Shown here: positions 20,771 through 32,199 of the stretch, in pieces | How positions within the stretch are numbered: position 1 is the first letter of the stretch | How the letters are laid out: each line of letters begins with the position of its first letter | From: Aspidapion aeneum | Lineage: Eukaryota > Arthropoda > Insecta > Coleoptera > Brentidae | Assembly (NCBI GenBank): GCA_963576565.1 | Contig: OY755045.1 | Span: 2,231,477 to 2,295,476 of the forward strand | Length of the DNA: 64,000 bases | Direction of reading: 5' to 3' | Made by a program: the position numbers and the translations under genes | The notes under the pieces: model-generated | Seen by the model: the letters and a program-made list of their open reading frames with translations, nothing else | Told to the model about the DNA's origin: nothing | Database searches by the model: none

Positions 20771-21056
20771 TATACATGAGTAAGTGGCAATTTCGACGTT
20801 TTTTGAAATTTCGTAAGTACTTTACTACTCTATCAAAGTCCATGAAACTTAGAGGGGTTGTTAACTCGATAGAGATTTACGACTGTGCAAAGTTTAAGAT
20901 TCGTAGGTCATTCTGCAGTAGAGTTTTAGATCGGTTAAATATGGGCTGAAATGTTTCAAGAAAAGATGGAACAGCAACGCGAACTTGGCGAGGCACTGCC
21001 GTGCCCTCAGACTTCATTCAGAACAAAAAAATAGCTCTTTGTTTGAAACTCATAGA
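20771..21056. other. Unassigned spacer
   Basis: No ORF or repeat partner was seen in this stretch. Confidence 0.4.
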
Positions 21057-21205
21057 CAGTGATTGTGTAGAAAAATTTTTTTCGGGCTTCCATTATCTTT
21101 ATTTATTTTATACACGATGTTTCGGTTAGAGATACTTACTAACCGAAACTTCGTGTTAAAATAAATAAAGGCAATGGAAGTCCGAAAGTTTGTTTCTAAA
21201 AAAAT
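21057..21205. mobile_element. Short MITE related to the intron-3 element
   Basis: Inverted ends GATTGTGTAGAAA...GGGCTTCCATTATCTTTAT and AATAAAGGCAATGGAAGTCC...TTTGTTTCTA enclose a central dyad ACGATGTTTCGGTTAG/CTAACCGAAACTTCGT. Matches both ends of 8,932-9,308 without its middle. Confidence 0.75.
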
Positions 21206-21276
21206 AACTTTTAATTAAAAAACAATGATCAAAATAGCAGAAACTCAAAAAATGAGTTCACTTGAAGTGTGCTAAT

Positions 21277-21987
21277 GGCAAGCGCGTTGATGAGGGGTCA
21301 GTACCCCCCCCCCCCCCAAGAATCCAAGAACTGAAGTTTTTTATTATCGAGCACTCGTAATGCAAAGCTCCCGAAAATTTGCAAAAAAAAATTGAGTATG
21401 TATAAGTTCAAAGGTGTTATTAAGTATTTGTAAAGTTAAATACTCTGCCAATATATGGGCCTCTAAGCTCACACTAGGTACTATAGGTAGGTATAGTGTA
21501 CGTGTGAGCTAATATAACTAAAAACTGAAATATATTTTATTCAACTCCAGACTAAATTACCTTTTGTATGATACCATACAAGCCATGTTACCTCTACCCC
21601 CACCCTTAAAAAAAAAACAAAAACTATATTGTATTTTGTTAAACTCCGGACTCAATTACCTTTCGTTTGATATCACACACGCCATATTTTCACTTAAACT
21701 CTAATTTTTGAAATATACCCCCACCCTTTTTTTTTAAATAAATTAAAATGTATTTTGTTTAACTCCAGACTCAATTACCTTTCGTTTGATATCACACACA
21801 CGATATTTTCTCATAAACTCTAATTTTTGAAATCTACCCTCACCCTTTTATTTGGTTTGTGTTCGGTGGATTTTGTTCATTTTTAAATGGGACCATCTCG
21901 ACCCAAGACCCAGCCTAGGTACCAAATTTTATTAAAATCGGCCAAGCGGTTTTTGAGTTATGCGCGTTGGTCGTTACAGACAGACAT

Positions 21988-22045
<58 letters not shown>

Positions 22046-22640
22046 GGCGCAACAAAAAAGTTTCAAAATCATCTGAAACGCAAAGATATATAAAAATTTT
22101 TGAAATCGGAGCAACTTTTTTTTTCTCGAAAAAATTAGGATCACCATAGCACATCGATATCTTAAACTATTTACTAGATATAGGGTGGTTTTCAATTTGG
22201 TGCATTTTCGACCCACCCCCGTAACTTTAATTAAATTTTATCTTTCACTTTTAATTTGTGAGATATTACATAAAGTTTGTAATTTTCTTATGAAATGACC
22301 CTATTTTTATTTGATTTTTGAAATCAGCGTAAAATTTCCTTTAAAATGATGTGTCACACTTAATATTTTATTTATTTTTATTTTTTAATTTTTTTATTAC
22401 CTTTTATTTTTTTTAGTTTGATCATTTTAAAATATTTTAAACCCATTCAGCAAACTAAAAATAAATAAAAATGGTTTTGCGATAATAGCCTTTGCATTTT
22501 CATTATTTCCCACTAGCAAAATATTTTAGAAAAAACACTCTCGTGAAAAGTTACCAAAAACCTAGTTGCTAGGTTTTGCAAAAGTATGGCAGAGTACTCC
22601 CCCCCCCCCCCAAAGAAAAAAAACTATCGACGCCCTTGGC
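21277..22640. mobile_element. 1,364-bp DNA element, TAAT-flanked, with nested insertion
   Basis: Ends read inward are GGCAAGCGCGTTGAT and GCCAAGGGCGTCGAT, each followed by a poly-C or poly-G tract next to AGTACC/AGTACTC. It is flanked by TAAT at 21,273-21,276 and 22,641-22,644, interrupting a repeat whose uninterrupted form reads GTGTGCTAATG.GCTAGGAAG elsewhere (4,745). About 700 bp of its interior is a GTCT-bearing element (21,441-22,149). No transposase was recognised. The superfamily is unknown. Confidence 0.75.
21441..22149 (+). mobile_element. GTCT-bearing mini-me/Helentron-like element, copy 3
   Basis: Same order as copy 1, from TACTCTGCCAATATATGGGC, the AGCTCACAC...GTGTGAGCT hairpin, three 118-bp repeats (about 21,559, 21,658 and 21,776), CGGCCAAGCGGTTTTTGAG, a GACA tract (about 21,977-22,045) to AAAATTAGGATCACCATAGC. 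The terminal double hairpin of copy 1 is missing. Nested inside the TAAT-flanked element. Confidence 0.8.
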
Positions 22641-24028
22641 TAATGGGCTAGGAAGTCATTCTTATTACGGTCTCTTAAAAAGTAGATTACATATTATTAT
22701 AATAGTGAGTTATGATTTCGTTTGTTTAACAAAAGATGAATAAATAAACCATAAATATCTAATGTATGTTTATTACCAAATCGTAAAAACAAAGATCACT
22801 TACAAAAAACAAGCACCACTTCGCTTTATAACCTAATAAAATCATTTATTTAATTGCACGATCTATATTTTTTTATGTTCTGCATAGTCCTAAATGTACA
22901 TTATGATAAATGGCCGGAATAAATCAGAGATGAACAACTGATATGATCTTTGAAAATAACAAGAACATTAAAATAAATTGGTACAAATGAAGTTTGTTAT
23001 GCATGCAAATTTAAAGTATATCTTACCTTCCTACATTTTTTACTAGATTTTAATAAATTTGTGTAGGTAGATACTTCATGGGCGTAGGGATATAAATAAG
23101 GTAGTTAGCTGAAGGGTGTTCAGAAGCTCGAGCGTTTGAGTTGGATAGCCAGACCCACAGCCAATACCTGTCCTCCGTGCGCCCCGGTAAAGTGGAGGGA
23201 GGAAATTTCTAACACCGTTTGTTGCTCCTAGCGCGGCGATCTTTTCTTTCAACATTTCGTAAAGAAAATCGATCGAAACGTACTTTTTTTCAAGCTTTTT
23301 TTTAAAATAATATTTAATGCCATGTCTACCACGCACTAAAGTTTACGGCTTCCCTAGAGAAACAAATAAAGTCTGTTTTAAAGGCAAATTCTTTCATATT
23401 AGGGACTTATTGGGATAAAACATGACTTTATTTTAGAGTCGACTTCTGACAGATTTACAAAGAAAACAGGCCCCCCGACCCCCCTTGTATACGCCACTGT
23501 GTGGTGTGTAACTATTAAATTATGAAGTTTTAAAGTCCTTTATGACTATATTTATTTATAAAATTGTTTTAAACGGATCTGCATTTATCGAGGCTATGTC
23601 CAGGACTAATTATGTTAAAAAATATGTATGAGACTGATCGTAAAATCATAAAATTTACACCGAATATAAACTAAATCAGTTTTTTATGTGAAATTGTAAC
23701 CGCAGGCCTCAACAGCGATACCTATATGTGGCATAAACATTTTGCAATTGTTTTTTACAAACACTTACGCTTTACTTTAGTTATTTTATTTCAAACCAAG
23801 GTAAAATAAGAAAAACAAAGTATTGTCGAACCTTGACAATGATCTCTACATATATATAACTGGATAGGCCTTTACATATATGCAAAGTGAGGCAAAAATA
23901 TTGATATTTTTTGTAGAGAGAGCACGCTGCGCACGAGGTGCTACCTTTCCTTTTTTACTTTTATTCTCCGATGATATTCTGTGGTTTTGCTACTTACTTC
24001 AAAAAGGAAACCGGCTTTTCACTCCTAT

Positions 24029-24060
24029 AAAACAATGCGTTGCGTGTAACGCATTGTTTT
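24029..24060. repeat. Perfect 13-bp-stem hairpin
   Basis: AAAACAATGCGTT and AACGCATTGTTTT flank a GCGTGT loop. It lies between T-rich stretches; there is no evidence of transcription. Confidence 0.85.
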
Positions 24061-24380
24061 CCCATTTTTAATTTTTGTTCAACAAAAACAATATCAAAAA
24101 TATACTGACAACATTGACACTTTAATGACAAATCACAAATGACAATCTCCTTGAAGTGTTAAGTTCACAGAATACCACCAGTGAATAGAACTAGAGAGAG
24201 AAAGTTTGCACTGCTTAGCATTCATTGTATGTTCTCACTCTTAAAAAAACTCTTTAAATTTTTGCCTCTGTGTCCCATATATAGTCTTTGCAACAAGGCT
24301 AGTCCTTTTGTTTAATCACCCCGTAATTCTGGTAACAAAACGCACGTGTATTCTTAATTCAGTTTTAAACCACAGGTTCC

Positions 24381-24470
24381 TAAGGTAACTGATAATGGAT
24401 GCTGCGAAACTAATTATCAGTTACCTTAATCTTAATATAATCGGTTACCACCCTTTATAATAAGGGTGGT
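24381..24470. repeat. Two adjacent hairpins
   Basis: TAAGGTAACTGATAAT (24,381-24,396) pairs perfectly with ATTATCAGTTACCTTA (24,413-24,428), with a 16-nt loop. Nineteen bases later ACCACCCTT and AAGGGTGGT (24,447-24,470) pair around TATAAT. Confidence 0.85.
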
Positions 24471-26109
24471 GGATCGGTGTTTAAACTGCTATTGTTTTGA
24501 AATTTCTGACTTTGAAAGATTATCGCTAATTTTTTATTTAAATTCTGATTCTGATTTGGAATAGTTTTTTGAGAAGAGGTTCTGTCCGAAAATGATTTTA
24601 TGTAGTGAAAAACTTATGAACAATTGGGGTGTCCTTCCGCCAAAGTTTCTACATTAGAAGATTTTCAGTGCGACTGACCGTAGAGCTACAAACCATGAAC
24701 AAACGATAAATTATTAATGATTATTTAATTTTTTCAAAAATTTTATTTTTTACAATGTATTTCGAGCTGGAGTTAAGCTAAGCTTTGCAATTTGTTTTGG
24801 TAAAAATGCATTCAAATAAGATTAGGCCCTATTTATATTATAGTTTTTGTAAACAGAAGTTTTTAATATTATTAGCTAAGGATAAAGACTTAATAAAAGT
24901 TAAATTAGTACATACTCATTTCTCAGTATATAAGCATTTATATTTTTTGTTTAGGGTAAATTAAAACAGTATTTTATTATAATTTTTAATAAATAAACAT
25001 TTTTTATGGTCGACACATAGATCTTTTAAAAAGTATAATAAAATTCTCAACTGATTTAAGTGGAAATGCTTTGGGAATTTCAACAAAAACAGTATTGTAC
25101 AGACTCTTTCTGAGTGAATTAAAAAATATATTTCAGACACAATATTTAAACTAAAAATAGCTATATTGAGGCTATTACTAATTACTAAGTTTAAAATGTT
25201 GCAGTAGAGCAGTAGAACAGCTCATAGGATTAAAAACCAACCAAAAAACTGAAAATCTAAAATCTAACTAAAGAACAAACTATGCAAAAATAATTTATTC
25301 TCATCATCCAAAAAACTTCATCTCATAAACTGCCATTGTCAGTTATGACGAGAGGAGCGACATCAATAGCTGTTGCATTTTCTCAGTCTTCCAAAATTAG
25401 TTTTTCGCAATGCATCATGTAATTTTAACAATGCTTTTTAACAAACTTTTTTTAATTAGTTTTCTAAAGAAGTTGTTTTGAATGGCATCACAAAGTCTTC
25501 AAACTTTTTGTCATTACCTATACTGTGTTTCTTAAAATTTTGCTCTGTAGTTATTACGGATGGGACTAAAGATCGAAAAAAGCGTGGAATTTTCGTATGA
25601 ACATTTTATCTTTGTCGCAATTTTTTTTACTATTTTGACTACTTGCCAAAATTTTTTGTTTTGAAAGTTGACTTTTATTGTCAATTTAAACTTTGATAGA
25701 CAGACAGGCTTGCAACTGCCAACTGCAATCTGGGCCACAACGATTTTCGATGCTATTTTCTGTCTTCTTTATAGAAGAAAAATAAAAAAGGATAGCAAAG
25801 GGACTTGGGGTATTGCAAGGACTATACGTAATGTATAGCCGTGGCCGTTCCAGTTACTTCGTATATTATTTATTGACCCTAGATTAGCATCGTCGCTTCG
25901 CAGTTGTTTTATAAACTTTTCTTTTTTCTTTCAGCCACGTTGCACAGGAACCCCTTGAGGTTGTAGGGTTACTCCAGTTGGATTTTTAAATAAAAAAAGA
26001 TGTTTGTAGAAATATAGTTTTTTATTGTTGGCTTTTCTTTTTTCTTTCAGATAAATTACAACCTAGTCAATAAGACTAATTAGCAATTCCTTTAAAAAAG
26101 AAGTGAAAT

Positions 26110-26471
26110 CATAACAAAAAGATTTCATGTAAAAAAAAATCAAGTACGCGAAAATTGTATTCTGTAAAAAGAATTGAGGTAAAAGTAAAGCCAATACAAA
26201 TTTTAAATTGAAAGGTTCTTACTAGTTTGGAAATGTTTTTCTAAATTTGGCTATTACGGCTGTAAATGACTCTTAGGCACAGTGCTAAATTGAACATAAA
26301 GAAGTTCGGCTGTAATAGCAAAGTTTAAAAAAACATTTCCAAACTAGTAAGAATTTTAATCTCATTTTAAAATTTGTATTGGAGAACTTGGTTTTACTTT
26401 TATCTCAATTCTTTTTAAGGAATGCCATTTTCGCGTACTTAGCATTTTTTACATGAAATGTTTTTGTTATG
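26110..26471. mobile_element. Foldback MITE F1, full copy upstream of CPR gene 2
   Basis: Inverted arms run from CATAACAAAAAGATTTCATG at the left to ACATGAAATGTTTTTGTTATG-like sequence at the right, with GAATTGAGGTAAAAGTAAAG / TTTTACTTTTATCTCAATTC and CTAGTTTGGAAATG / CATTTCCAAACTAG inside. It is about 0.4 kb from the gene 2 promoter. Confidence 0.88.
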
Positions 26472-26864
26472 TTTAATTATTAAATTAAAGCAACCTTGTT
26501 TATAACACAATACTTTTCTAAATCTCGGTTTAGGTATCGTTTTCTTTCATACACATTCAGCATCTTCACACGAAGAACATACTACGAGTCCATCTATTTC
26601 TTCACTTTTGGTTTGGATAGTCTTTTACACAGAATTTTATGTTTGCATTCCGGTCAACTTCCCTGAGTCTACAAACTTGCAAAAAAGTATTTGGCTTCCA
26701 AAGATTAAAGAATGTCTAATACGTTAATATTTTCATCCAAACCGCTCAATTTTGAATTTCGTTCTTCTTCATTTCATTATGAATTGACGCAGCTGAAGAT
26801 TGATTCAAATACATAATTTGTGTAACGACGCACCAAGTTTAAAATTTGGGGGAAATTTTCAATT
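26472..26864. other. Upstream spacer of CPR gene 2
   Basis: AT-rich with no ORF and no defended regulatory site. It sits between the foldback MITE and the promoter of gene 2. Confidence 0.4.
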
Positions 26865-26927
26865 AGTGGGGTGGGTGGTGCCTTGGTATATAAGCCAATT
26901 GCCAAAAATTTGAAGCATCACAAAGTC
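26865..26927 (+). promoter_or_regulatory. Core promoter of CPR gene 2
   Basis: A G-rich box (GTGGGGTGGGTGGTGCC, about 26,867-26,882), TATATAAG at 26,887, and ATCACAAAGTC at 26,917, 30 bp after the TATA box. The arrangement matches that of CPR gene 1. The start codon is 104 bp after the TATA box. Confidence 0.75.
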
Positions 26928-26990
26928 TTTTGAAAACATAGTGTTAAAAACAAAAAAGTGTTTGTTTACTGGTATTTTGGATATTTTAAA

Positions 26991-29480
26991 ATGAGACAAG
27001 TAGGTATAAGGGTTCGCAAAAAGGTGGGAGAATAAAGAAATTTTCAAAATTTTAAAATTTTGGATTAATTTTAAATTTGGTTTTATGAAAAGTTTTTTTT
27101 TCTTATTTCTTATTTTAAATGGCTAAAAACTTTTCTAACACCCTTTAAAAAACAATTTTTTTAAGAGGAAGCGATTTTGTTTGGTGTTTGCATGAGAAAC
27201 AACAAACTATATACACAGTGTTTCACGAGTTTCGAATTTATAACTTTCTTGTTATTCTGTTATCATATATTTTTAATATACAAAACATGCAAAATTATTC
27301 TTAAAAATAATTGGAAATGTTTAAAAGATAAAGCAATATTAATTATTTCTACGAGCGTGCGGAAAGTACACTATTCCGCACTGACTTGCGTTGAACTTTT
27401 CCGCTCTTGTGAGAAAGTGACATTTCCGCACTTGTGTGGTAAAGTTACTTTTTTGCACTAGAGCAGTGAAGTTACTTTTCGGCGCTAATTTTTTTATTTC
27501 AGACAAAATATAAAATACTTATAAAATAATACTTTTTTATTCAACGAATTAAAATTTTTATTTGCGCGTCGTTCGGTCAATTTATAGATAAATAACTATT
27601 TAGATATCCGTGGCAACAACACACTTTTTAGACGCATTAAACTTCATTAAAAAACTGTCATTTTCAACTTCATTAGACAAAACCTTAAATACGAACATTT
27701 TTTAGAAAAGCAAGTACATTTATCTATTTTTACAGTTTATTCTAGCAACAGCCCTACTGGGTATAGCAACATGTGCATTACTTCCCACCCAATCCCCTCA
27801 GTATCTTCCACCTAGTACCAACTACCAAGGCGGTGGCAGCAACCAATACCAAGGTTCCCAAAGTTCTAGCAACCAATTCCAAGGTTCTAGCAGTCAAAAC
27901 AATGCCCCTAGTAACCAGTACGGCGCTCCTAGCAACCAGAATCAGTATCAAAGCAACCAAGGAAATCAAGGAAGCCAAAATCAATACCAAGGAAGCCAAA
28001 ACCAATATAGTGCTGGTTCCCAATCAAATTATCAATCAAATGGTGCCCAAAATCAGTACCAAGGAAGTCAAAATCAATATAATGCAGGTTCTCAACAACA
28101 TAGTGGACCAACTGAGCCGCAAATTCCAATCTTAAGATTGGACCAACAAAACGAAGGTAATTTAGGTGATTTTTTTACATATACAACAGCTAACTGAAGG
28201 ATTTTGAAGCCTAAATATCCTGAGTGAAAAATGATCTTAAAACTAGTTACCTTTTTAAATTTTAAAACTTAAAAACAGGAATTAATTTAATCTGCTCTTT
28301 TTTAGGTGATGGCAACTACCAATACGCTTTTGAAACTGGCAACGGTATTCAAGCTCAAGAACAAGGTTTAGCTCATGGAGATGGTACCAAAACCACTGGA
28401 TCATTCAGCTACACATCGCCCGAAGGAGAACAAATTCAGATCAGCTACAATGCTGATGAAAACGGGTAAGAAAACTACTGTGCTCAAATATGGTCTTGCT
28501 GTCTTTACTGGTCCAAAGTTTCACTATTAAGAGATGTTTTAACTGTCTGAACATTTGGGTAACTGCAGCATTTAAGAAAGGTAATATGAGGAACAGTTAT
28601 TGGACAAGAAACAAGTAGATATACTCTTCCCAACATATTCCTTTGGTTGGGCATTGCGGTGATTCATTAAGTATTACAGTAGTTTTTGTTTGGATATTGC
28701 AACACGCCTTTGTAGTAAAAATCTTGGCAACTGATTCATATTCCTTCAGCAATATATGTTTTTTTTTCTAGTTACCAACCTCAAGGATCTCACATCCCTA
28801 CTCCTCCTCCAGTGCCAGAAGAAATCTTAAAAGCCATCGAACAGAACGCTGCTGATGAAGCCAATGGTATTGTTGATGATGGTCAATACAGACCTGAGCA
28901 CGAAGGTCCTCAGGACCATCAACAATCTGGATACGGTAAGTTATAGAACAATAAGTTTTCTAATTAAAGATTTTAAAATGTTCAGAAATTAGTTCTACGA
29001 AAATGAGTCTCTGACAATTGCCGAAAGAGTTTTAAATTTTAAGCTAGAAGATACTAATTTATTTCCAGTTCTGATTCCTTCAGATGCTCTTGCTTCTGGA
29101 AAATGTGGCATGAGGCAGCTCAATGTAGTTTAATAAGTTAAAGGGACTAGACTTACAAGTTTTAATTTTGTTTCTAATTTTTAGGATACCAACAAAACAA
29201 CCAATATAATCAACAATCTTCAACAGGCCAAAATCAATACAATCAACCCCAATCCGGCCACAATCAACAATCCAACAACCAATACAGTCAAGGAAGTAAC
29301 CAGTATAACAATCAGCAACAACAACCCCAAGGAGGTAACCAATATAACAATCAACCACAACAGGCACAAGGCAATCAATACCAATCTGGTAACCAAAACG
29401 CAGGATCACAAAGCAATCAATACATTCCACCGAAGCAGGGGAATAACCAGTACGCAAATAATGGAGGTTATAAATATTAA
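26991..29480 (+). CDS. RR-1 cuticular protein with Gln/Asn-rich flanks (CPR gene 2)
   Basis: Predicted exons: 26,991-26,999; 27,736-28,156; 28,306-28,465; 28,772-28,935; 29,185-29,480. Total 1,050 nt, 349 aa plus stop, all GT-AG. Exon 1 encodes only MRQ; joined to exon 2 it gives the signal peptide [17 protein letters not shown]. The first exon was chosen because GGATATTTTAAAATG matches the context of gene 1 and TATA sits upstream. Residues about 30-130 are Gln/Asn/Ser/Tyr-rich with repeated NQYQGSQ units. Residues about 146-206 are the RR-1 chitin-binding domain ([46 protein letters not shown]). The C-terminus (about 255-349) is again NQY/QQ-rich, ending GGYKY. The protein should be secreted and bind chitin. 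Introns in the RR domain are at positions different from gene 1. The MRQ exon is the least certain part. Confidence 0.9.
27340..27490. repeat. Degenerate short repeats in intron 1 of CPR gene 2
   Basis: Recurring GCGGAAAGTACACTATTCCGC, ACTTTTCCGCTCTTG, ACATTTCCGCACTTG and GTTACTTTT motifs spaced 25-35 bp, including inverted pairs. This resembles a MITE with palindromic core; no clear ends were found. Confidence 0.5.
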
Positions 29481-29944
29481 GCTTCTTGTTGATGGTAAAA
29501 AGGATATATAAAATATTAAATTTGATTATTTAACCTCTATTTTTAAAAAATAAGAGGTAAGAAAGCATGGACTAGGGCAGGTTTCTGAAATTTGAATAGG
29601 TAGGGTCACAATAATAAACAAGCTTTATTCCAAGTAAAAAAAAATAATTAAATTTAATATGTTTTATCTATTATTAGGACTGCTGAGTTTGTCTGAAAAA
29701 TAAAACGTTGACTGTTTGGAAAAAAATTCATAAAAAGTACTCAAAATAACCATTAGTAGTACTATTGCTCAATATATTGTTATGTAGGTTCAGATGATTT
29801 TCTAAGCATGTTTTAAGTAAATGATTGAAGATTAATTTTGATAAATTTTTGTAAAAATCAAGCATTTATGAGTTTAAATGTTTTGTCACTTGTACCTCAA
29901 TAATTTTATGATGAAAATCTTTTAAGATATGAGATATTTGGGCG

Positions 29945-29950
29945 AATAAA
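29945..29950 (+). terminator. Candidate poly(A) signal of CPR gene 2
   Basis: AATAAA about 465 bp after the stop. Other AATAAA copies lie at 29,613 and 30,010, and I cannot tell which is used. Confidence 0.35.
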
Positions 29951-29959
29951 GTTTAGTAT

Positions 29960-31038
29960 ATAAGAATTAATTTTTGTAAATATACTTATGTTAGTAATGC
30001 AAAATGCAGAATAAAAATGTGATTATTTTTAACTATAGTTTTATTTTTTAAACTCTACGCTATATCAACCTTGATAACTGTTTTTTTAAATATCTTAGAA
30101 ACGGAAGCTTCTACGAAATTCTTAGTAATAACAAAAATTATAAAAAAAAAAACATCGAAATAAATACCTTCTCTAGCCATTGCTGCGTGGGCATAGAAGG
30201 TAAAAATTAAAACTATAAAAAAATAATTAAAATAATTTTATAATGTGTTTATTTATTATGAAATCGATGCTACGATAATAAATGGTTTACAAATTAAAAA
30301 TTTGTTGCAAGAAAAACAAATGCCATATAAGACTAATGATGCACAACAACGAAATTTGAATGTACCAATTTTTTTTCTAGTCCATGTACTAACAACAACA
30401 GAGGATAATTTTTTGCTTATTGTCATTTTATGTAATAAGTTCATGAAAATGAAATAAAGATTTGTAAATTTAAGTCACGAATTGTTAAATAATAAAAAAT
30501 ATGTACGTACATCAATATCAATTTAAATAAAGCCAAAATATAAATAAAAAATAAACCCATTTTTAAAATACTCCACCTTATAGGATTTTGTAAGAAACAT
30601 ACAAAATGATACGTTTTTAGGAAATTAATAAGGTAACAATAAAAAAATTCTTATTTGCCTTGTACGTGTCATTAATTTTTCGAAAACATGTGTGGAGTCA
30701 CAGAAAAACCAAGAAGAGCTAGTTTTTCTGTCGTGGAGTGAAAAACTGAAGGACGTTGAGCACCACATAAAACGTAATCTCTTGAGCTGCCTAAAAGCCT
30801 GAGTATTACTTTTGCCAAGAAACATACTTTGAATTACCGTTGATATTGAAAATTCTTTAAAAACTCTGCAATCTTGCTGCACGGTAAAAATATTGTCTTA
30901 AATCAAAGCAAATTGCTTTGAAGTAAAGTAAAATAATTTGTGCTTTCCTGATATACCACAAAAAATGTCTTGCCTTTGATTTCAATGTGAAACAGAAATT
31001 GTTTCATTATAAAATGGAACTCAATTAATCTAAGGCAT
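29960..31038. other. AT-rich DNA with a repeat R2 fragment
   Basis: The part 30,040-30,215 matches R2 (TATATCAACCTTGATAACTG; CTCTAGCCATTGCTGCGTGG). The 70-codon frame at 30,245-30,457 and its minus-strand counterpart show no known motif. No gene could be supported. Confidence 0.5.
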
Positions 31039-32199
31039 CAGTGGCGCACCCAGGAATATGTCTTGGGGGGCCCGAGATCTCTTGGGGGGGGGAGGGTTGC
31101 CGAAGCCTCATGATGTCGAATTTTAAGGTATTTTTTGTGTTTTTTTCTGAAATATGTTAAACATATGTAAAAAAATCTAAGGCTTGATAGGATCTTTAGT
31201 TAGATATTAGTTACCTACCTATTATTATTGAAATTATAAATAAATAATAAATGTATCATACCTAGTTTACATATTTTCTCTTCTAATGGCAAAGAAGAAA
31301 ATTTAATTGTTTTTAAATATTGCACGCTAATGCTATCAGAATTAGAAACTTGCGCCATTGTCGTAAATACCAAATCGTTGAAATCAAAACAAACCGCCAG
31401 CGCCCGACCGAGAATGCCAAATTAGTGGTGTGCAAATACTATCTACTCGATACTTCAATATCTGATACATGGGCGGATTCGAAGTAATCGAATATCCTTC
31501 GACGAAAAAATTCCGGGACCGAAGCCGAAGTGTTACTTTCGTATCAATTGTATCGGCATCGGCCGTATGAGTAACGAGTTTGGAGTACTTGTAATCATTT
31601 GGACCGATTTTTATATAGTGGATTTACCGATAATATAATATAAAAAATAATAAAATCTAATACTCGAATAGGAAGTATCAGTATCTACTCAATACTTGGA
31701 AAAGGAATCGTTGCACATCACTATGCCAAATTGTCTAAGTGCACTAATTAAAAGTGCCCTTGAGCTCCTCTAACATGCAACGCGAACCATGGGTGCGGGG
31801 GGCGTCACGGGGGTGCGGGCGGCATCGATTCTAGTTTTTGCACAGATTTTGTCCTAGGCACTGCCGCAGGAAGGTTCAGATTCTATGTACTGTAAAATTC
31901 TATTGGGACATGTCGTCCTCTCTTTCTATATTTCGTAATTAGAATGCGACACAACATCTACGGAGCAAATAAAAGTGAATAATTAGATTCGAACTAACTA
32001 TATAGCGCATCCGCCAGCATGCACCGCAGGTGGTTTGAATACGAATACAAACACATACATACCGGGTATTAATTTGTAGGTAATATTCCAGTCTTTAGTG
32101 AATTCCATATGGGGTAATTATTAATTAAATTTTAGTATTTTTTTAAGTAAAATTTGGGAGTGCACGTGCACATGTGCACTTATGGAGAAACCGCCACTG
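31039..32199. mobile_element. Possible hAT-like element, about 1.16 kb
   Basis: Starts CAGTGGCGCACCCAGG and ends ACCGCCACTG, giving an 8-bp inverted end CAGTGGCG/CGCCACTG. The first 150 bp match the short MITE at 2,731-2,899 (CATGATGTCGAATTTTA). Flanking 8-mers (TAAGGCAT and TTCAAAAC) do not match, so the two ends may belong to different elements. No transposase motif was seen inside. Confidence 0.45.

Larger units (their letters stand above)
22681..26109. other. Gene-free AT-rich region with small hairpins
   Basis: No convincing gene in 3.4 kb. What can be seen: a less AT-rich patch at 23,100-23,300 whose minus-strand 86-codon frame has no known motif; a partial copy of the TA-MITE at 23,402; a hAT-like end GTATACGCCACTG at about 23,492-23,504 beside poly-C; three short perfect hairpins at 24,029-24,470; and a duplicated TTTTCTTTTTTCTTTCAG at about 25,917 and 26,033. 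The rest is featureless A/T-rich DNA. Confidence 0.5.

Noticed and set aside
23076..23336. 86-codon minus-strand frame in a GC-richer patch
   Set aside because: No motif, promoter or splice context; likely part of an unidentified repeat.
27773..28135. 120-codon + strand frame and two minus-strand frames over the same region
   Set aside because: They are shadows of exon 2 of CPR gene 2, whose correct frame gives a signal peptide and joins in phase to the RR domain.
30245..30457. 70-codon + strand frame downstream of CPR gene 2
   Set aside because: Low-complexity AT-rich translation with no motif; an overlapping minus frame is equally open.
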